Source of the DNA: Anaeramoeba flamelloides | Lineage: Eukaryota > Metamonada > Anaeramoebidae | Length of the DNA: 64,000 nucleotides | Assembly (NCBI GenBank): GCA_027625915.1 | Contig: JANTQA010000029.1 | Location: 9,238,001-9,302,000 of the forward strand | Direction of reading: 5' to 3' | Shown here: piece by piece, positions 33,071 through 44,240 of the stretch | Layout: each line of letters starts with the position of its first letter | How positions within the stretch are numbered: the stretch's first letter is position 1 | The notes under the pieces: model-generated | What the model was told of the DNA's origin: nothing | What the model saw: the letters and a program-made list of their open reading frames with translations, nothing else | Databases searched by the model: none | Position numbers and translations under genes: made by a program

Positions 33071-33267
33071 AAGTCAGTTCCACTATTAAGACTCAAAATT
33101 TCAAAGAAATTTAAGACACAAAAAAATTTTTTGTTAAAGTACAATTTTTGAAATTTTTTTTTACACAAATTATTTAATTAGAATTTGAATTTTGTTTCTT
33201 AATTTGAGATTTTTTTTTATGTCTTGAATTTCATTGAAAGTTTGTTTACTAAAAGTGGAACTGATTG
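33071..33267. mobile_element. MITE family A, copy 2
   Basis: 197-bp palindrome flanked by TA, ends AAGTCAGTTCCAC / GTGGAACTGATTG. More diverged than copies 3-5: several GGCACAA blocks have decayed to GACACAA or similar. Confidence 0.8.
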
Positions 33268-33440
33268 TATCAATATTTATTAATTATTTTAAAAGTTATA
33301 TTCTATTAAAATAAAATGAAAAACACTTGTTGTGTTTTTTCAAACCACAAAATTGAATATAATTCTTAATCCTTTAATTTGAATATTCTCAGTTATTTCA
33401 GGATTGTATTGAGAAAAATCGATAGGATTTTTGAGAAATA

Positions 33441-33972
33441 AACTAAAAATAAAAATTTTCCACAGCTAAAACTGTTCAAAATAATCACATTAATATAATT
33501 TCCTTCAAATTTGAAATAATCTTGATTTTTGATAAATAGGAAAATCATTTTTTCATCTTTTAGTTTTTTTTTTTCATTTCATTGTTCTAATTACTTAATT
33601 TGTTTCGTTGGATCAATTTTTTTTTCCAACCATTGATATTAGGTTAAAGTTTAGTTGTTCCAAATAGAAGAACTCAAATAAAATTAGTTGGTGGTATCTA
33701 ACCATTTGATCGATCAATATTCCTAATAGAATTTAAACAAATTTACCAATGTATTTTTTATTTTGCTCTCTACAAAAGTTTTAACATACTGATAATTTAT
33801 TTGTATTGATAATTATTTTTTTATTGTTTTGTGAGTATTGTAATTTATAAACAAATGTTAACATTTCAATTACTGAATGGTTCTAATTTGGTATTTCTTT
33901 TTGAATTGATTAAATAAGTTTTTTTTTTTCACAAATCGAATTTTGGTGTGTTAAAAATTTTGAATTGGGGTT
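33441..33972 (+). mobile_element. MITE family C, copy 2
   Basis: 532 bp, exactly the length of copy 1, flanked by TA. The right end matches copy 1 perfectly (GAATTTTGGTGTGTT..., GAATTGGGGTT). The sequence outside differs from copy 1, which fixes the element's boundaries. Confidence 0.85.
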
Positions 33973-35315
33973 TAATTGATGTGACAATAAAATTTAAAAA
34001 GAGCAATTGAATATTATTTCACTCAAATAAATATTATTTCAACATAATATTTTTACCTTCTAAATTGGAGTTTCCTTAAAGATTAAAATAACTTAAGAGT
34101 GAAAATAGAGTATCTTTTAATATGTATGGGGTGAATGTGGTTACTTTTTTGGCTATTAGCTCATCAATCTAGGATATAAATCTGAATTTTAATTCTTGTT
34201 TAAAAATGTAATTTTTTTCTTTTTTTTTTCCAAACCACAAATTGTAGAGTCTAAAACAAAGATGCATGGAATTTGTTTAATCAAAAAAAGTGTTTTTTAA
34301 ATTGTTGATTTAAAAATTTAATTCGCTTTTAGACAAATTACCTAAAAATAATAAACTTTTTGAAAGTTTCAACTAAAACCAAATTTAATTAAAAATTTCA
34401 ATGGATACCCCAAAAATCAGATTTATTTATTAAATATCTACCAACCTATAATATATTAGTCTTGCCCTAATAAATTTCAGTTTTGGAAAAAAGAAATAAA
34501 ATTACAGTGGTATAAATAACATGTGTTTTTTATTTTTACCCATTACATAAAATTTAACTCTTGCAAAAAATATTGGTTGACTCTAGAAATAAAAGAAATA
34601 AATCGATCGGGCGACAACAGCTTAGAAACCAGAAATAGGGTTCTTTAAATAAATTTTAAAAAAGAATTATGAAGATATGGAAAGATTAAAAGTTAATTTT
34701 TTAAGAAAAAAATGTGCGAAATATCATTTTTTGAATTTTTACGTAAAAAAATCATTTAATCTCAGAAATTTTGAAAATATAATAAAATTTTTGAAACAAA
34801 AGCATTTAATATTATTGAGTCATTTTGACTAATCAAAGATCTAAGCTCTAAAATCAATTTGAATCCGAACCAAGAATATATAAGTGTCTTCCTATCTTCA
34901 AATACCCAAGTCTTAAAAAAAAAACACGAGTTAAATTTTAGTAATGGGTTAAAGGTTGTCAACACGGGTTATTTTCACTACAGGACTAAAAATTATCGTT
35001 TTTAAAAAAGTTTTAAAATTAAAACCAAGTCCAAGCTTAATCAGCAAATAACCTAAATAAAATCTCTCAAAACCCACACATATTAAAAGGTAATCTTTTT
35101 CCACACTCAGGGATTGTCAACCTTAATATTTCTTTCCAAAAAGTTAAAATAAAAAAAAAAAAATTCCAAAATATTCCAAATATCAAATTTTTTTCCTTAA
35201 AATGACACACTCCATCAGAAAGTGATTGAAAAGTGATACAGTTTTGTCCCAAATTGTAAATTAAAAACCAAATCATTTTCTTTCAAAAGCATCTGATTTT
35301 TTTAATTCAATCCTG
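33973..35315. other. Intergenic between MITE C2 and CK2 alpha
   Basis: AT-rich, no supported gene. Minus-strand frames at 34762-34965 and 35067-35276 have no recognisable domain. The last 150 bases should contain the CK2 alpha promoter. Confidence 0.45.
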
Positions 35316-36356
35316 ATGACAAACAACAAAAAAAGCACCCAACCTTTATTTTCGCAAGCCAATTTAGAATTAGGGAAAGAGCATTGGGACTACAACTCCT
35401 TAAACCCAACGCTTGTCAATATTGAACACTTTGAGCTTTTACAAATGTTAGGAAAGGGAAGATATGCAAGTGTATTTCTTGGGAACGATCTTCGAAGCAA
35501 CAAGGAAATCTGTTTGAAGGCCTTAAAGCCAGTCAAAAGATCGAAAATTAAAAGAGAAATCAAAATCTCATTGGTCGTGGGCGAATTCCCCAACACAGTC
35601 AAGCTCTTGGACTTAATTGATAACAAGGTGATTGGTACGCCTACCCTAGTCTTTGAATACTTCCCACACCCGCACCTTCTGGAGTTGCTTCCAACAATAG
35701 CAGCAGAGGAGATGCGCCTAATCATTTACCGAGTCTTGCAGGCCCTATACCATGCGCATCGTTCGGGGATAATGCACCGTGACATTAAGCCACACAATGT
35801 TTTATATGATCCAAAATCAAAAGAAGTCAAACTCATCGATTGGGGGCTTTCGGAATTCTATTTCCCCGAAACGGCCTATAATTGCAATGTTGCTTCTCGC
35901 TTTTTTAAGGCTCCAGAATTGTTGATCGGGTACACACACTATAACTATTCTATTGACATGTGGGCGGTTGGCTGCTTAATTGCAGGCTGGGCCTTATCAA
36001 AGGAACCTTTCTTTGCTGGAAGGAATAATCTTGACCAATTATGTCAAATTGTGAAAATACTTGGTGCAAACAAATTTTGGAAATGGACAAAATCTATTAA
36101 ATTCCAAGTTAGGAAAAAAATAATTAAGGCAATCCCTCAAAACGGTAAAAAAAAAGCTTGGAAAGATATTAACGATGAAATTGACCCTCAAATTAGTGAG
36201 ATTTTAGACGGTTTGTTAAATTATGATTTTAACCAACGCTGGAATGTTGTGCAAACTATGGCGCACCCTTGGTTTGATCCCGTTAGATCAGAAGGCGATA
36301 TAGATTCGAAAGATCTGAAAATGGCTAACGTTAGTTTAGAAAGAGAAAAGAATTAA
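35316..36356 (+). CDS. CK2A: Casein kinase 2 catalytic subunit alpha (divergent)
   Basis: Intronless, 346 aa, Ser/Thr kinase of the CMGC group working in nucleus and cytoplasm. The N-terminal HWDYNSL matches the YWDYE segment of CK2 alpha. Glycine loop GKGRYAS at 46-52, Lys68, IKREI with Glu81, HRDIKPHNV (catalytic Asp156) and the CK2-specific DWG (175-177, where other kinases have DFG) are all present, followed by LSEFYFP and VASRFFKAPELL. It is therefore probably active. Oddities: the basic KKKKIKREIK patch is reduced to KRSKIKREI; the first Arg of NVRVASR is Asn; and the region after VKILG (where CK2 has the YNIELDP segment) has no clear counterpart. These sites bind the acidic substrate, so specificity may differ. 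Probably a divergent paralogue; the orthologue may lie elsewhere. Confidence 0.93.
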   Translation: MTNNKKSTQPLFSQANLELGKEHWDYNSLNPTLVNIEHFELLQMLGKGRYASVFLGNDLRSNKEICLKALKPVKRSKIKREIKISLVVGEFPNTVKLLDLIDNKVIGTPTLVFEYFPHPHLLELLPTIAAEEMRLIIYRVLQALYHAHRSGIMHRDIKPHNVLYDPKSKEVKLIDWGLSEFYFPETAYNCNVASRFFKAPELLIGYTHYNYSIDMWAVGCLIAGWALSKEPFFAGRNNLDQLCQIVKILGANKFWKWTKSIKFQVRKKIIKAIPQNGKKKAWKDINDEIDPQISEILDGLLNYDFNQRWNVVQTMAHPWFDPVRSEGDIDSKDLKMANVSLEREKN

Positions 36357-36429
36357 TAATACAAGAATTTATTGTATTATTGAGCAAAAATTAAATACTA
36401 AACATATTATGGGTGTGCCCTTCCTATCA

Positions 36430-36610
36430 AAATGATAGATTAATATTTCAAAAATAAATTAAAAGAATTAATCAATTAATTTTAAACCAAACAGTTTGAA
36501 ACTATTTTCATTAAATAATAATCGTGAAATCTATGATTTTAAGCTTAAATTTCTGAAAGTGATTTAAGTAAAGGGTATCCAGAGTGTAATTTTACACTTC
36601 TTCAATAATA
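36430..36610 (+). repeat. Dispersed repeat family J, copy 1
   Basis: Just after CK2 alpha. Shares GTTTGAAACTATTTTCATTA, GTGAAATCTATGATTTTAA and TTTACACTTCTTCAAT with 46955-47130 in the same sense. Non-coding. Confidence 0.6.
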
Positions 36611-39600
36611 AAAAATATCAAACATTTTTTGATTTCAAATATTTTCTTTTTTCTAAACGGAATTGTGTTCCATTATTTTTGATTTTGTTTTTTTCATTTC
36701 CAGATTAAAAAATTAAAATCACTGAAAGAGATATTATAAAAATTCAATCAGTTTACTTTTAACCTGTCTAAATGTCAATGGATAATTCTCAAATAGTTTG
36801 TATATTTTTTTAGGATCATTCATAGGGGTGAATTTTTAGAGACTAAAGTAGAGTTTGAATCTCTAACATTGTAAAGGTAATTCATTAGGTTAAAAATATC
36901 ATATAAATTCAGAGGATTTCAGAACTCCATTCCAAAAAAATCATAAAAGAACTAAAAAAATCAATTTTTTTCTCTGTTTTATCTTTTTGTATACCACAAT
37001 TCATTCAATTTGAAAGTAAATTGTTTTTTATCAATTCAAATAAATTGAATTAAATTTGTGATTAGTCTGGATTTTGTAGATTTAAAAGTTTTTTTTTATT
37101 TTTAGATCCATTCCCTGTAAAAGGTTTCATTGTGAGGGTAGTGGGTACATTTTACCATTTTTGAAGTTTTTTTTTATTAGAACCAAAATTATTGAAACCA
37201 GAGTTTTTGAGTGCCAATAGATATTAAAGGTTTGAAAACAAAATATGATTAATTTTCTATATTGGTGAAAATAATCCAAGTAAATTAGAGTCGAATCTTT
37301 AAATGTTAATTTTTTAGAATATTTTTTTTTTGATTAAACTTTTATTTTTATTAAATTTTTTTTTATTCTCGAAATTTTTTGTGATGAATTGTTGAAATTA
37401 ATACAAGTATAAACCAAAAAAATAGATATGAGAAGATTTTTTGCAATTTTGAAAAAGTTGCAACTTTTTAAGAATTAAAAATTTTACAAATTATTCTTTG
37501 CAAATAAAATGAGGAATAAAGCCTTTAAACATGATGTAGGGGTTTGAATGTGAAACGGGTACTTTTTTGATAAAAAATTTTTTCACTCTATTAAAATATA
37601 AAACTTTAAACTAATTTAATTCTGATTAAAATCATGGTTAAAAAGTTTTCAATTTTTCAAAATGACTATATATTTTACAAAAATATTTTCTTTTTTGGAG
37701 CAAAATAAGATATATCTCCTTTTAAAGCACCTATTTTAAAACCAAGAAGAAAAAATCCTAAACAACACTACAAGGAAAATTTTTTCAAAAAAAAATCTCT
37801 AAATTTTGTATTTTTGAAATACACTCATATAATAAACCTTATTATACATAACAATTTTCAATGAGGTTTACAACTTTAATAGATATTAATAGGAATTGAA
37901 AAAAAAAATGAAATTTTTCAGTAATATTTTTTTCATTTTTAATTGTAAAATTTTTGAATTTTTTAATTGACTTAGTAGAGAGATAATTTTCAAGTATTTT
38001 TTTAAAAAGTCTAAAAAGAAACATATTTTTTCAATTCTAAAATAGCACAAAATATTTCAATCAAAAGATATTGCTAAATTAAATTGAAAAACTGATTTTT
38101 TAACTGTTTTTGAAATATTTTTTATCATTTTATTTTTTTCCATGTACGCTTTTTTATATACGTTCTCGATTTGTTTTCTGCAAATTGCTTTAACATTTAT
38201 TCTTTTTTCAATCTTAATGTTCAATCAAAAATTAATTCATTTCAACTTTTTCCAATATAAAAATACCCTGAAAATGGGTGTTTTTTTCAAAAGTCAGTAT
38301 TTTTGAAAAGGGGGGTATTCAGATTTTCATGAGTTTAAAAGATATCCTTTTTTTATTACATAAAATTATGATAACTTTGAAAAAATAATTTATAAAAGAA
38401 GTATAACTTAAATCCAATGTATATTTTTGGCTAACTTTAATTTTATGTATTTAAATTTTCCTTGTAGTGGAGTATAAATTGAAAAAAATCGAATTTTTAA
38501 ACATTGGATCTCTGGGCGAATTACTCATCGTAACTAAATCCAAATAATCTGAAAATATGATTTTTTAAGTTTAGAGCTCTGTATATCCTCTAGTTTAGAA
38601 GTTATTCTCAATTTTCGATTTTTTGTCAAAAAAAAAATGTTTTTGAAATTTAGAATTTTTCATTTTTAAAAAAGGTACCTTTTTACACAAAAATAATTTC
38701 TTTTTGGTGTTTTAAAGATCATCTTACTAGGGTAATTTTTGATCAAAAATATGATTTTGGTGAAAAAAATTGAAAAAATTAAGGTTTAAAAAATTATTTT
38801 TTTTTGAAAATTTTTTTACTACTCTTTTGATTTTCCCATTTTTGATTTACTCAAATATTATATTTATAATATATTTAAAACTACAATAGTTATAAATTTT
38901 TTAATTTTGAATTTTTTTTTATTTTTTTTTCACTTTTATCCAAGTTATTTATAAAAATACATAAGTTTCTGTGAATATTGATTGATAAAATGAAATATAA
39001 AAATATATTTGTCATAGACAAAAAATTTTTTTCAAAAATTTTTTATATTGATTTTTTTTGTGAATTTTTTAAATTTAAACTTTATGAGGGTTAGTGGTTT
39101 CGAAAATATTTAGTATTTAAAATGGGTGTTTTTGACTTTTTTCAAAATTGAAAATTTTAAAAAATGTATATAAAAAATTTTTTTCAAAATTTTTTTCCAA
39201 AGTACTAAAAATTGATAACTTTGAAATAAAAAAATTTTTTTTTAAACATCTCAAAAAAATGATTTTTATTTTTATTTTAACTAAAAAACAATTTTTAAAA
39301 AAAAATTTTTTTAATTGGAAAACTCTAGTAAAATTTCATTTTTTTCTAATTTATCAAAAAAAAAATTCACATAACCAATATTTTGAAAAAAATATTATTA
39401 GACCTCATCTTATTTTATATAAATATTCATTTTTTCAAATTTTTAAAAGCGTAATCACTAGAAAAATATAAAAAAATATGCTAAAAAATTAAAAACAAAT
39501 TTTAACTAGAGTTTCCTATTTAAATGATTTTTTTAAAAAAAAAAAAAAAATTTTATATATAAGTTTTTTTCAATTCAATTTTAAATTTAATAATTTTTTT

Positions 39601-39739
39601 ACAATGAAAAAAAAAATTTTTTTTAATCGGAAGAAACTTAGAGTTTTTTTTTCAAAAAAAAAAATATTAGAAAAATTACTCAATTAAAAATTCAATTTCA
39701 TTATCTTCAAAATTTGATAATTTTAAAATATCCAATAAT
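36611..39739. other. Gene desert, extremely AT-rich
   Basis: No frame with protein character on either strand. 38500-39700 is dominated by AAATTTT-type runs. The only structure I can point to is the CACTACAAGG inverted repeat listed separately. Confidence 0.5.
37766..38469. mobile_element. Inverted CACTACAAGGAAAAT ends, 704 bp apart
   Basis: The left end CACTACAAGGAAAATTT is repeated inverted at 38453-38469. The motif resembles CACTA/En-Spm termini, but the arms match for only about 17 bases, no 3-bp target duplication is seen (CAA versus GAG) and there is no ORF. Confidence 0.35.
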
Positions 39740-39820
39740 TACTCATTAGCTCAGCAGTAGAGCACCGAGATCTCAAAATTTGAAAAGTATGTAGCCTGAG
39801 TTCGATTCCTGGAAAGATCA
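39740..39820 (+). pseudogene. Decayed tRNA or tRNA-derived element
   Basis: TAGCTCAGCAGTAGAGCAC is an excellent A box/D arm and GAGTTCGATTCC an excellent B box, about 50 bases apart, and the anticodon loop would read ATCTCAA (CTC). The acceptor stem does not pair, and the T stem has one mismatch plus two G-U pairs. A T16 run follows shortly, which could be a Pol III stop. Functional tRNA is unlikely; a pseudogene or SINE head fits better. Confidence 0.5.
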
Positions 39821-40039
39821 ATAAAATTAATAATTTTTTTTTTTTTTAAATTTATATATATATATAATTTGATTAATTAAAGTATATATGTTTGCTACCT
39901 GAATTTACCTTTAAATCTTTTCAAAAATTTTTTTTTCAAAAATAAAAATCTTCTTTAGGTACCAAAATTCGGATAAATGCCGGTAACTAAGTTGTTTTTT
40001 CTGTGTGAGGAGTATAAGTTTTTAAATTATTTATATATA

Positions 40040-40236
40040 GAGTCAGTTTCACTTTTAAGGCACAAACTTTCAATGAAATTTAAGGCACAAAAAAAATCTC
40101 AAATTAAGGCACAAAATTCAAATTCTAGTAAAAATAAATTGTAAAAAATGAAATTCCAAATTTTGTGCCTTAATTTGAGATTTTTTTGTGCCTTAAATTT
40201 CGTTGAAAGTTTGTGCCTTAAAAGTGAAACTGACTG
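40040..40236. mobile_element. MITE family A, copy 3
   Basis: 197 bp, TA-flanked, ends GAGTCAGTTTCAC / GTGAAACTGACTG. Well preserved: arms of about 80 bp around a short AT centre (CTAGTAAAAATAAATTG). Confidence 0.88.
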
Positions 40237-42250
40237 TATTGGGTGTAACAAAATTAGTACTGCATGATTCAAATGTACTTATGAATCTATTAATGAAGTA
40301 GTAATATTTCTGGATCCACTTAAATTAAAAATACTTGCATTTGTTAAAACCCTAACAATTTCATAATAAAATCTGCATTTCTCCACTAATTTAAGCTTGA
40401 ATTCTCAATTTTCAGACTCTGAAGTTACAAAATATCTTAAATTTGTGGTGAAATGTAGATTAATTACTAAAACAATTCATTTGTTTTGTAAAATTATTAA
40501 ATAATTCAACCAATATATATTTTTAACCAATTATTTCTGAAATATTCTAAATATATTAATGTTACAATTTGCTTAATCAAAAAGGAAATCAAGCTATGAG
40601 TTTTTGGGTTATTGTCTTAATAGTTATTGAGTAAATCTTTGAAATTTAAAATTTATTGACTATCTACTGTTTATTTAATAAAGCGTAGAGAAAAGTTGAA
40701 TATATGTTTCAAAATTAAATGCGTGTTTTTTGTTATAGAAGACCTATACATTAACCAATCAGAGAAACTGACAATAAACCCTAATTAAATATGGGATTGG
40801 TTTCTTAAAGCCCTAAAATTCAAAGAGAAATTAATAAAATGAAGGATCAAATTGCAAAATTTATCTCAAAAAATAGAGTAAATTTTTATAAGAAACTTTT
40901 AATCAAAAAACAAAAAATTTCAAAAAAATTGAGATTATTATGGAAAATTTTCAACTAATTGCATTAATAATTTAAATTTTAATGAAAATATCAAGGAATT
41001 TACCTTCAAAATTGATTTGAACTTAGGTAATTTATTTGGTAGATAATTGGATGTTACCTTGGAATAAGAAAAAAAAAACATGATTATATTTTGAAACATG
41101 GGTTATATTGTTGTGATCGCATTATTTTGGTCGCTATAGTTACTTTTGGAAGTCCTAAATTTGAATTATTAAATAAGGAATGAAATTGTTTGAGTTTCTA
41201 TTTTTTAAATTTTAGAATTTATTTTCAAAATCTCAAAATTGCAATTTTTTATAATGATCCTTAGAAAAAATGTAATAATTTATTGTTCAATAAGATTTAT
41301 AATAGATTTTTAGAGTTATTTGAGCAATGGCTGACTAATGTCATTTACACCAAAATACAACATACTTTAATTATAGATAAATCTAAACTGAAGCTAATTC
41401 CTTACAAACAATAATTACTCCTGTGATAAGATAAATTGAACAAAATTTTAATTTAGCTTTCCAAAAAAAAAAACAGATTTATTAAATTAACTAAATGTCT
41501 CAAACTTTTCCTTATTCAAACAAACTAAGACTAAATATTTAATACTCTTTTTGTGGTTTGGAACTTTGATAATTTATTTTTATTCTTGGGATGTGTTTTT
41601 TTAGAAAGCTGATTGAAAATTTTGATCTTTTGATTCTTCAATTCAGAATTTTAACAATGATGAAATGATATTGAGATAAAAGTTTTGGAAAGTGTTTTTT
41701 AAGGTTTACAAATGATCTTCAAGATTTCAAAAAGTAACAGTCTTAATTAATGTTACAAAACAATAATTATTTTTTTCAGTAAAGTTTTTTAATAATTTGA
41801 TCTTTTTACAAGTCATTAAAAAGGCAAATAATTTCAAAAATACAAAGTATAGTGAATTAAAAACAAGTATTTTTTTTCGTTTCTGTTTTCTGGTGAGAAA
41901 CGTTAAAAAAATTCATTTTTTTTACTTTTCTTTTTTTTCTTTTTTCTTTATTTTCAAAAATAGTGTCTCAAAAAGAAGTAACAACACAACATAATAAAAG
42001 ATCCAATTTCAATTTAAAACTTCAAACCAAAGGGTTTCAAAAACATTCCTAATCACTTCAAATTAAAACCAATCAAAAAAGATCCAATTCCATTTAAATC
42101 TAGCATACAACCTAGCTAAAGCGTTATTTAAAAACAAAAATAATAACAGGTGTAGCAGTTACACTAGAAACAACAGTATTACCCCAATAATAGTAATCGT
42201 AGTGTCAGATGTCATTGTCATTTTTTTCCTTTCTTTTCTCTACTTTCTTA
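40237..42250. other. Repeat-bearing intergenic stretch
   Basis: Contains repeat family I copy 2 at about 40840-41040, a diverged match to 27975-28180. Otherwise no coding or structural signal. A frame at 41797-41994 looks like chance. Confidence 0.45.
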
Positions 42251-42446
42251 CAGTCAGTTTCACTTTTAAGGCACAAACTTTCAACGAAATTTAAGGCACA
42301 AAAAAATCTCAAATTAAGGCACAAAATTTGGAATTTTTTTTTTACAATTTATTTTTACTAGAATTTGAATTTTGTGCCTTAATTTGAGATTTTTTTTGTG
42401 CCTTGAATTTCGTTGAAAGTTTGTGCCTTAAAAGTGAAATTGACTG
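42251..42446. mobile_element. MITE family A, copy 4
   Basis: 196 bp, flanked by TA, ends CAGTCAGTTTCAC / GTGAAATTGACTG. The centre is in the opposite orientation to copies 3 and 5, as expected for a palindrome that can insert either way. Confidence 0.88.
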
Positions 42447-42489
42447 TATTAGTTTTTTTTGCTTATTTTTTGTGTTTGAGTTTTTTCTT

Positions 42490-42960
42490 TTTTTAAGGGA
42501 CAGTAACTCTTATTTATTTTTCTCCCAAAGGTAATAGAGTAATTATTTTACACAAGAATACAATTAAACCCGTTAAACAAACTCATTTATCAACTTATGA
42601 TAAATTAGTTATCATTTTTTAAAAGAGTTCATTTTCCCCAATTAAATTTCCAGTCAAAAGATCTGATCCTTTTTTGTTTGAGTTTTTGGATCTAAATTTA
42701 GAAAACGAAAAATTTGAAAAAAAATTTTGATTTTGAAGAAAGCTAACTTTTAGTAATTTATGATCTGTTTGTATGAACAAATAGCCTCTGAAACTTTATC
42801 TTATTTTAAAAACACAATAAAAATATATCAAATATTGAATCCTTGAAGATTCAGAAAAAATTGATCATTTAAATTTATTAATAAATATTTATCAATTTCT
42901 TGAAAATTAAAAGATTAAAAATATTTTTTTCCAAATATTAAGAGTATAAAAAATGAATGG
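42490..42960 (+). repeat. Dispersed repeat family L, copy 2
   Basis: Same family as 5530-5990 and 50700-52360 (both opposite sense). Shared: AACTCTTATTTATTTTT, CCAAAGGTAATAGAGTAATT, AGTCAAAAGATCTGATCC and AAGAGTATAAAAAATG. No intact frame in this copy. Confidence 0.65.
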
Positions 42961-43179
42961 TTTTTATTAAAACCAGTTTATTTTAATAATATCTATTGTT
43001 TATTTTTTTATTATTAATTTGAATTTGTTATATTTGAATTTATGTATATTTGTTTAAAAATCTTTAAAAAAATTGAGAAATAATACCAAAGTCTTTTTCT
43101 AGACTTAATCTTTGTGTTATTACCAATCCACTGAATGAATTAAGAATGAGTTATTAATTATTTATTAAAAATAATCAAA

Positions 43180-44240
43180 TTAAAAAGTATTTTTTTTAGT
43201 TTATAAGTTGAATTTTCCAGGTTTTAATAAACTATTTTGGGAGAATTTGTAATTTAATCGTTTGGTTCTTTTTCTCAGATTTTTTTATTTAATAAAAAGA
43301 AAAAATTGATTTGAACTGTTTTTTGAATAAATATTTTATATTTTATTTTTTCAAGTTTAAAGAAATTATTATAATGATTTTGAAATTAAGTTGATTTTTT
43401 ATACTGAGTTAATTTAAAACTAAACCCTAATTCAAAATTTTTAACACACCAAAATTCGATTTATGAAAAAAAACTTTATTAATCAATTCAAGAAGAAATA
43501 CCAAATTAGAACCATTCTCTAATTTAAATGTTAACACTTGTTTATAAATTACAATCCTTACAAAACAATAAATAAATAATTATCAATACTAATAGATCAT
43601 GGGTGTGTTAAAAATTTTGGAGAGAGCAAAACAAAAAAAAATATATTGGTAAATTTGTTGAAATTCTATTAGGAATTTTACTCGATCAAATGGTTAGATA
43701 CGACCAATTAATTTTATTTGAGTTCTTCTATTTGGAATATCTAACCTTTAACCTAATATCAATTGTTCGAAAAAAATTTTGATCCAACAAAACCAGTTAC
43801 GTAATTCAAAAAATAAAGGAAAGGAAAATAAAAAAACTAAAAGTTGAAAAAATGATTTTCATATTTTACAAAAATCAAAATTATCTCAAATTTGAATGAA
43901 ATTGTATTATTGTGATTCTTTGGAAAATTTTAGCTGTGTGGAAAATTTTGAATTTTAGTTTATTTATTTTTCTCTTTGAATGAATATTTTGTCCAGTTTC
44001 TTCATAAACAATAAGATTTCTTTATTCTTAGAACGAAAATATTTTTTTTTGAAACAATTGAGAAATAAGTTGGATTTTGTGCTTTTCAAAAAAGAGAAAG
44101 ATGGATCAAACTTTTCAAAACAATAATTCATTTCTGAAAAGAGTATTAAAAGTAAATTTGATATTGTAGTAATCAGATTTTTACATTGTTTTTAAATTTC
44201 AAGATGTTATGATTTTTTTTTTGGGTTTGTTATTAAATTT
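43180..44240 (+). repeat. Dispersed repeat family F, copy 1, split by MITE C3
   Basis: 43180-43422 and 43961-44240 align in order with the reverse complement of 50090-50650: AAGTTGAATTTTCC, TTTTGGGAGAATTT, GGTTCTTTTTCTCA, then AACAATAATTCATTTC and GTAGTAATCAGATTTTTA. MITE C3 sits between the two parts. Function unknown. Confidence 0.65.
43423..43960 (-). mobile_element. MITE family C, copy 3
   Basis: 538 bp with TA at 43421-43422 and 43961-43962. The reverse complement matches copies 1 and 2 along its length. Inserted inside repeat family F, so C is younger than F. Confidence 0.85.

Noticed and set aside
37766-38469. CACTA (En/Spm) transposon
   Set aside because: End motif fits, but short arms, no 3-bp duplication and no ORF; listed only as a weak inverted repeat.
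39740-39820. Functional tRNA-Glu (CTC anticodon)
   Set aside because: Acceptor stem unpaired and the rest unlike eukaryotic tRNA-Glu; kept only as a tRNA-like remnant.
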